From Pogonophryne albipinna (lineage: Eukaryota; Chordata; Actinopteri; Perciformes; Artedidraconidae): 64,000 bases of DNA. The translations under genes and the position numbers were made by a program. Below the pieces are notes generated by a model. It did no database searches, was not told the origin of the DNA, and was given only the letters and a program-made list of their open reading frames with translations. Shown here piece after piece: positions 54,988-64,000 of the stretch (positions are counted from its first letter, which is position 1; each line of letters starts with the position of its first letter). The stretch lies in the NCBI GenBank assembly GCA_028583405.1, contig CM053243.1, forward strand, positions 18,951,550 to 19,015,549. The letters are read 5' to 3'.

Positions 54988-55670
54988 CATCTGACGGGAA
55001 ACAGCCGAACCGCAGAGAGAGAGAAAACCCAGAGCCAGACAGAAAGAAAGAAAGACACCGCCAGAGCAGAACAACAAAGCGGACCAAATCTGCCCGGCAC
55101 ACTCACACAACGTTAACAAGGTTCAGGATGAGCTCTGGAGAACAAGCTCTGTACTCCAACATGTTGAGATGTGCAAGACACACACTCCCCCTCTCCTCTC
55201 TCCCTCTCTCTACACACAATAATTGTGATTTTCATCAAAGGGTTCTTAATGCACTCTGACATACAATTTTAATCTTTGGATGACATGGATGGTATGAGGT
55301 CGGCAGAATAACAGCACCTCCATCCTCACAGCCTCTCAGGGTGTGAAATAGCCTGGACAGTTTTATTGATTCCTAAATTGTGTCCTAAGCGTGTGCCCAG
55401 TCATTTCATGGTGAATTTCAGACTTTGGGATTCAAATTGAATAACCAGGATATGATTAGAAACACGAATCAATAGCTGTTCAAAATGAAATATCTTGCTA
55501 AGGCTATCACTTAAGAAGTGTGACAGGGTATTTCTGTTGCCTGCAATAAAGGTAACTTGATCAGTGGAAGTAGATGTCAGTAAGGTCTCGCTCTTTATAT
55601 CCACTATACCTTCTTCAGCTTAGTGAATAATGTGTGTTGTTGTTATTATGATTGCCTAAATAAAATGTTT
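54988..55670 (+). other. dbndd1: dbndd1 3' UTR (predicted)
   Basis: This is non-coding sequence after the stop codon at 54985-54987. AATAAA hexamers are at 55545-55550 and 55659-55664, either of which could end the transcript. Confidence 0.55.
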
Positions 55671-55706
55671 TGCACTTCTCTCACTGAATTGTATAATAGC
55701 GCCCCC

Positions 55707-56128
55707 CAGAATTATTGGCATTTGGTACAGATGATAGAACAGGTTAACAAAATAAGTAGCAAGGTATATGCAAAACAATGCTCCAACCATATGTTTAAAT
55801 AAATCCCATTTTTATTATTATCAAAAAAAAGATGTATTTCAGAGTGCTGGAGTAATTAGAGTTGGTTCTTTAAAGTTTGAGGATGCATTAACTTGATGGA
55901 TGAAGCAGTTAGAAATAAAGGGAGAATTGCATCAGGTGGGCTTCAGTGAACTTTGCATGAATGCCAAAAACACAATAAAGTGCCAACAATTTTGTAATTA
56001 TCTTTTGAAAGATTTCTTTACACTCATGATGCAATATTTCACATATTTTAAAGAAAGGGTTATAGCTGATTACTTGATGCATTTATCTGACGTTTAGCTT
56101 GTCTATACCGGGAGTGCCAATAATTCTG
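55707..56128. mobile_element. Small TIR element, Tc1-like candidate
   Basis: The left end, cagaattattggcattt, and the right end, whose reverse complement is cagaattattggcactcc, form inverted repeats of at least 14 matching bases with looser similarity to about 28. The interior of about 420 bp has no transposase. The end sequence resembles some fish Tc1/mariner derivatives; this is from memory and unverified. Confidence 0.55.
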
Positions 56129-58226
56129 AACTGTGGCAAGATGGATCAAATGACACTGGGATGATGGACGAATAAATAAAAGTCATCAAAAAGAACACTT
56201 TCTCCTGTCATTTACTAACTACACTTTGAGTGCAGCCCCAATTTGGTACTGTGTGGCAACCCCTAACATTTTAACACAACAGCAACTGCAACTGTAGATG
56301 GTGTTTTCACAAAAATATCTATAAGACAAAGGCTAACAAAGGTATGTTCTGCAAAAGAGAAAGCACACTGGTTGCTCAAACTTTAAGTAATATCTAAACA
56401 TTTATTTTAGATATTTCTAATGGGATTGTGGCTTGTTCACACAGGTTACACATACTTTTGGAAATTACAATTTGTATTCTTTTGAATTTGATTATAAATA
56501 ACTTGTTTTAAGGGCATTTGCTTACATCCCAGACAAATACTCAAATGTAACTTGTAATTCATCCAAGGAACTGCAATTAGATTATGTGTTATTTAATAGC
56601 ACCACACATGCCAGAATAAACATACTGTTAAACAGTATCAATAGAATTCTGAAATGTTGTAATAATAAAGAAATACAGAAAATGCTAAATATAGAAACCG
56701 GGAATATAAAACAGAAAAGAGGCGTATACAAGTTGTTTAATGTTGGTGTGAGCCACAGCAGCCTCACATTCCTTTCCAAAAAATCAATAATCCTCACTGA
56801 CAAGATATATTCATCAAGCAAGAACAAGAACAGTGCATTGTCAAGCAATATTTTTCACTATAACTGACATACAACCAGAGAACAACACATGTTCCAGTGT
56901 CAAGCTGGTCCTTTAACCAAACGTCTTTTCACTATCTATTGGAAAACCTGATAAAAAAACGTTTTGAAAAGGGGCCGATATTGAAAGGCATTTAGTTCAA
57001 CTATGTTTTTATATTTGAGCTGGTTAACTCAGCTCAAGAGCAACTGGCTAAAAGAAGAAGACACAATTCACATTACAATAACAGTGTGTAACCAACCATC
57101 TAGGCCACATGAAGTTATTTAGCTTAGCTTGCTTGGGTCATCACTCAGGGACAATATTCAAGTCAAATATTCATCTCTGGAATTTGAGCCCTTTCTCCTT
57201 TGTGTTTATTTACAAGAAATGTTAGTTAACCGGAAAAAGAGTGTGTGAAATGCCATTTTGTTAGCTCATACAGTACTTAATTCTTCCTCTGCTTGTTCCC
57301 AGTTCTTAAGTAATCATCAATCCAAGTAATGGATGTCTACAGTAGATGCGATCCAATGACATATGTAGTATCATATGTGCAACACTGAGTTCTAACAGCT
57401 GCATCTCCTGATAACTGAATGAGAACCAGGTTGAGAAAGGCTGACGTCTGCTGGAAGACTTTCATGGTGATACAAATGTATTTAAATTGAGACACAACTT
57501 CACAGATATTTAAAGATGTCTTCATTATAGAACCGTGTGAAGACATATTTAAAACTTTCAGAAGAACAATCAAAGTACTTTTGAAATCTTAAAAAAACCT
57601 GGCCTCTACACTCAGGGACAACACGTTTTAGATATGTATCCATCAACATAATGAAGTGGCAGCCGGAAAAGGAACCATTCTTGTCATATTAACAAAATTG
57701 GGGTCCGATGAAGGCATAGAGCTGTAGAATACCATTTTACCTTTGATACCATCATATTATGATACCAGCAACGTGTGTAACTGACAAATACAAACCACAA
57801 TTAATGTACACGACACACAATGTCAATGAATTCTCAATATTAAAAATCTCATTTGGTTGCAGTTTTGTAAGTGGAAGTAACTGCATCTCAGTGTGAGAGG
57901 AAGGCAACCCCAGGGAAATGTAAGCGACAAACAGCTCCTCACAGAACTGTGGCTTACAGACTGAACTAAGAATAACATGATGAGTATTTTATGTAATTCC
58001 CCCCGGAATATAAAGACCACAATTCAAATTGCATTATTGAGGCCATTTAAGACCAGTGCAACACATCGTATCTCACTTTGCTGCTGTGAGAACCAGGGAT
58101 TTTTTTCAGAGCCCCGAAACTCTGGACCAAATGGTGAAAAACTTCGGAAATATTTAACTTAATTCAGCTAAAATATTTTCCTTGAGGCGTGTGTCCAGCT
58201 AGAGGAAAAGGGCTGATTTGTTTTGC
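56129..58226. other. Intergenic DNA between dbndd1 and afg3l1 3' ends
   Basis: This is AT-rich and no gene was recognised. The right portion should contain the afg3l1 3' UTR, but its end cannot be fixed from sequence. Confidence 0.45.

Positions 58227-64000
<5,774 letters not shown>

Overview
This is a vertebrate nuclear window, almost certainly from a teleost fish and probably a percomorph. The evidence is four intron-containing vertebrate genes (foxf1, mthfsd, dbndd1, afg3l1) with canonical splice sites, AT-rich non-coding DNA, a V-SINE-like tRNA-derived SINE, L2-type LINE tails, non-autonomous TIR elements and a very long (GT)n tract. No prokaryotic, organellar or viral gene was seen, and there is no CRISPR array.

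Layout. 1-16.5 kb: a non-coding upstream domain of foxf1 with one LINE tail, one microsatellite and a perfect 9-bp Gli consensus about 2.1 kb before the start codon. 16.5-18.9 kb: foxf1 (+), two coding exons, 379 aa. 19-23 kb: intergenic. 23.0-28.8 kb: mthfsd (-), a 5-formyl-THF cyclo-ligase-like domain plus an RRM. 29.0-35.4 kb: a LINE graveyard of two degenerate elements with nested insertions. 37.5-55.0 kb: dbndd1 (+), four small exons spread over 17.5 kb. Its introns hold a SINE, a 2.5-kb nearly open LINE, a ~254-bp (GT)n tract and an L2 tail touching the last 3' splice site. 55.7-58.2 kb: intergenic with a small TIR element. 58.2-64.0 kb: the last eleven exons of afg3l1 (-), which runs off the right edge.

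Synteny. foxf1-mthfsd tail-to-tail and dbndd1-afg3l1 tail-to-tail are both arrangements I recall from human 16q24, where they lie a few Mb apart with FOXC2 and FOXL1 following MTHFSD. Here the pairs are juxtaposed, no foxc2 or foxl1 is seen, and the junction is filled by LINE debris. The four genes do not form a pathway: a mesenchymal transcription factor, a folate-fold/RNA-binding protein, a dysbindin-domain protein and a mitochondrial m-AAA protease.

Most interesting signal: mthfsd has two tandem, homologous 114-nt, phase 0-0 exons (27693-27806 and 27547-27660). They are separated by a 32-nt 'intron' that has a perfect donor and acceptor but is too short for normal vertebrate splicing, and it carries an in-frame stop. 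This is the architecture of sterically enforced mutually exclusive exons. It would give two versions of a 38-residue segment of the cyclo-ligase-like fold, and the preceding exon appears to use a non-canonical GC donor. Secondary signals are a ~360-bp-arm inverted duplication in an afg3l1 intron and an apparently intact afg3l1, a pseudogene in human.
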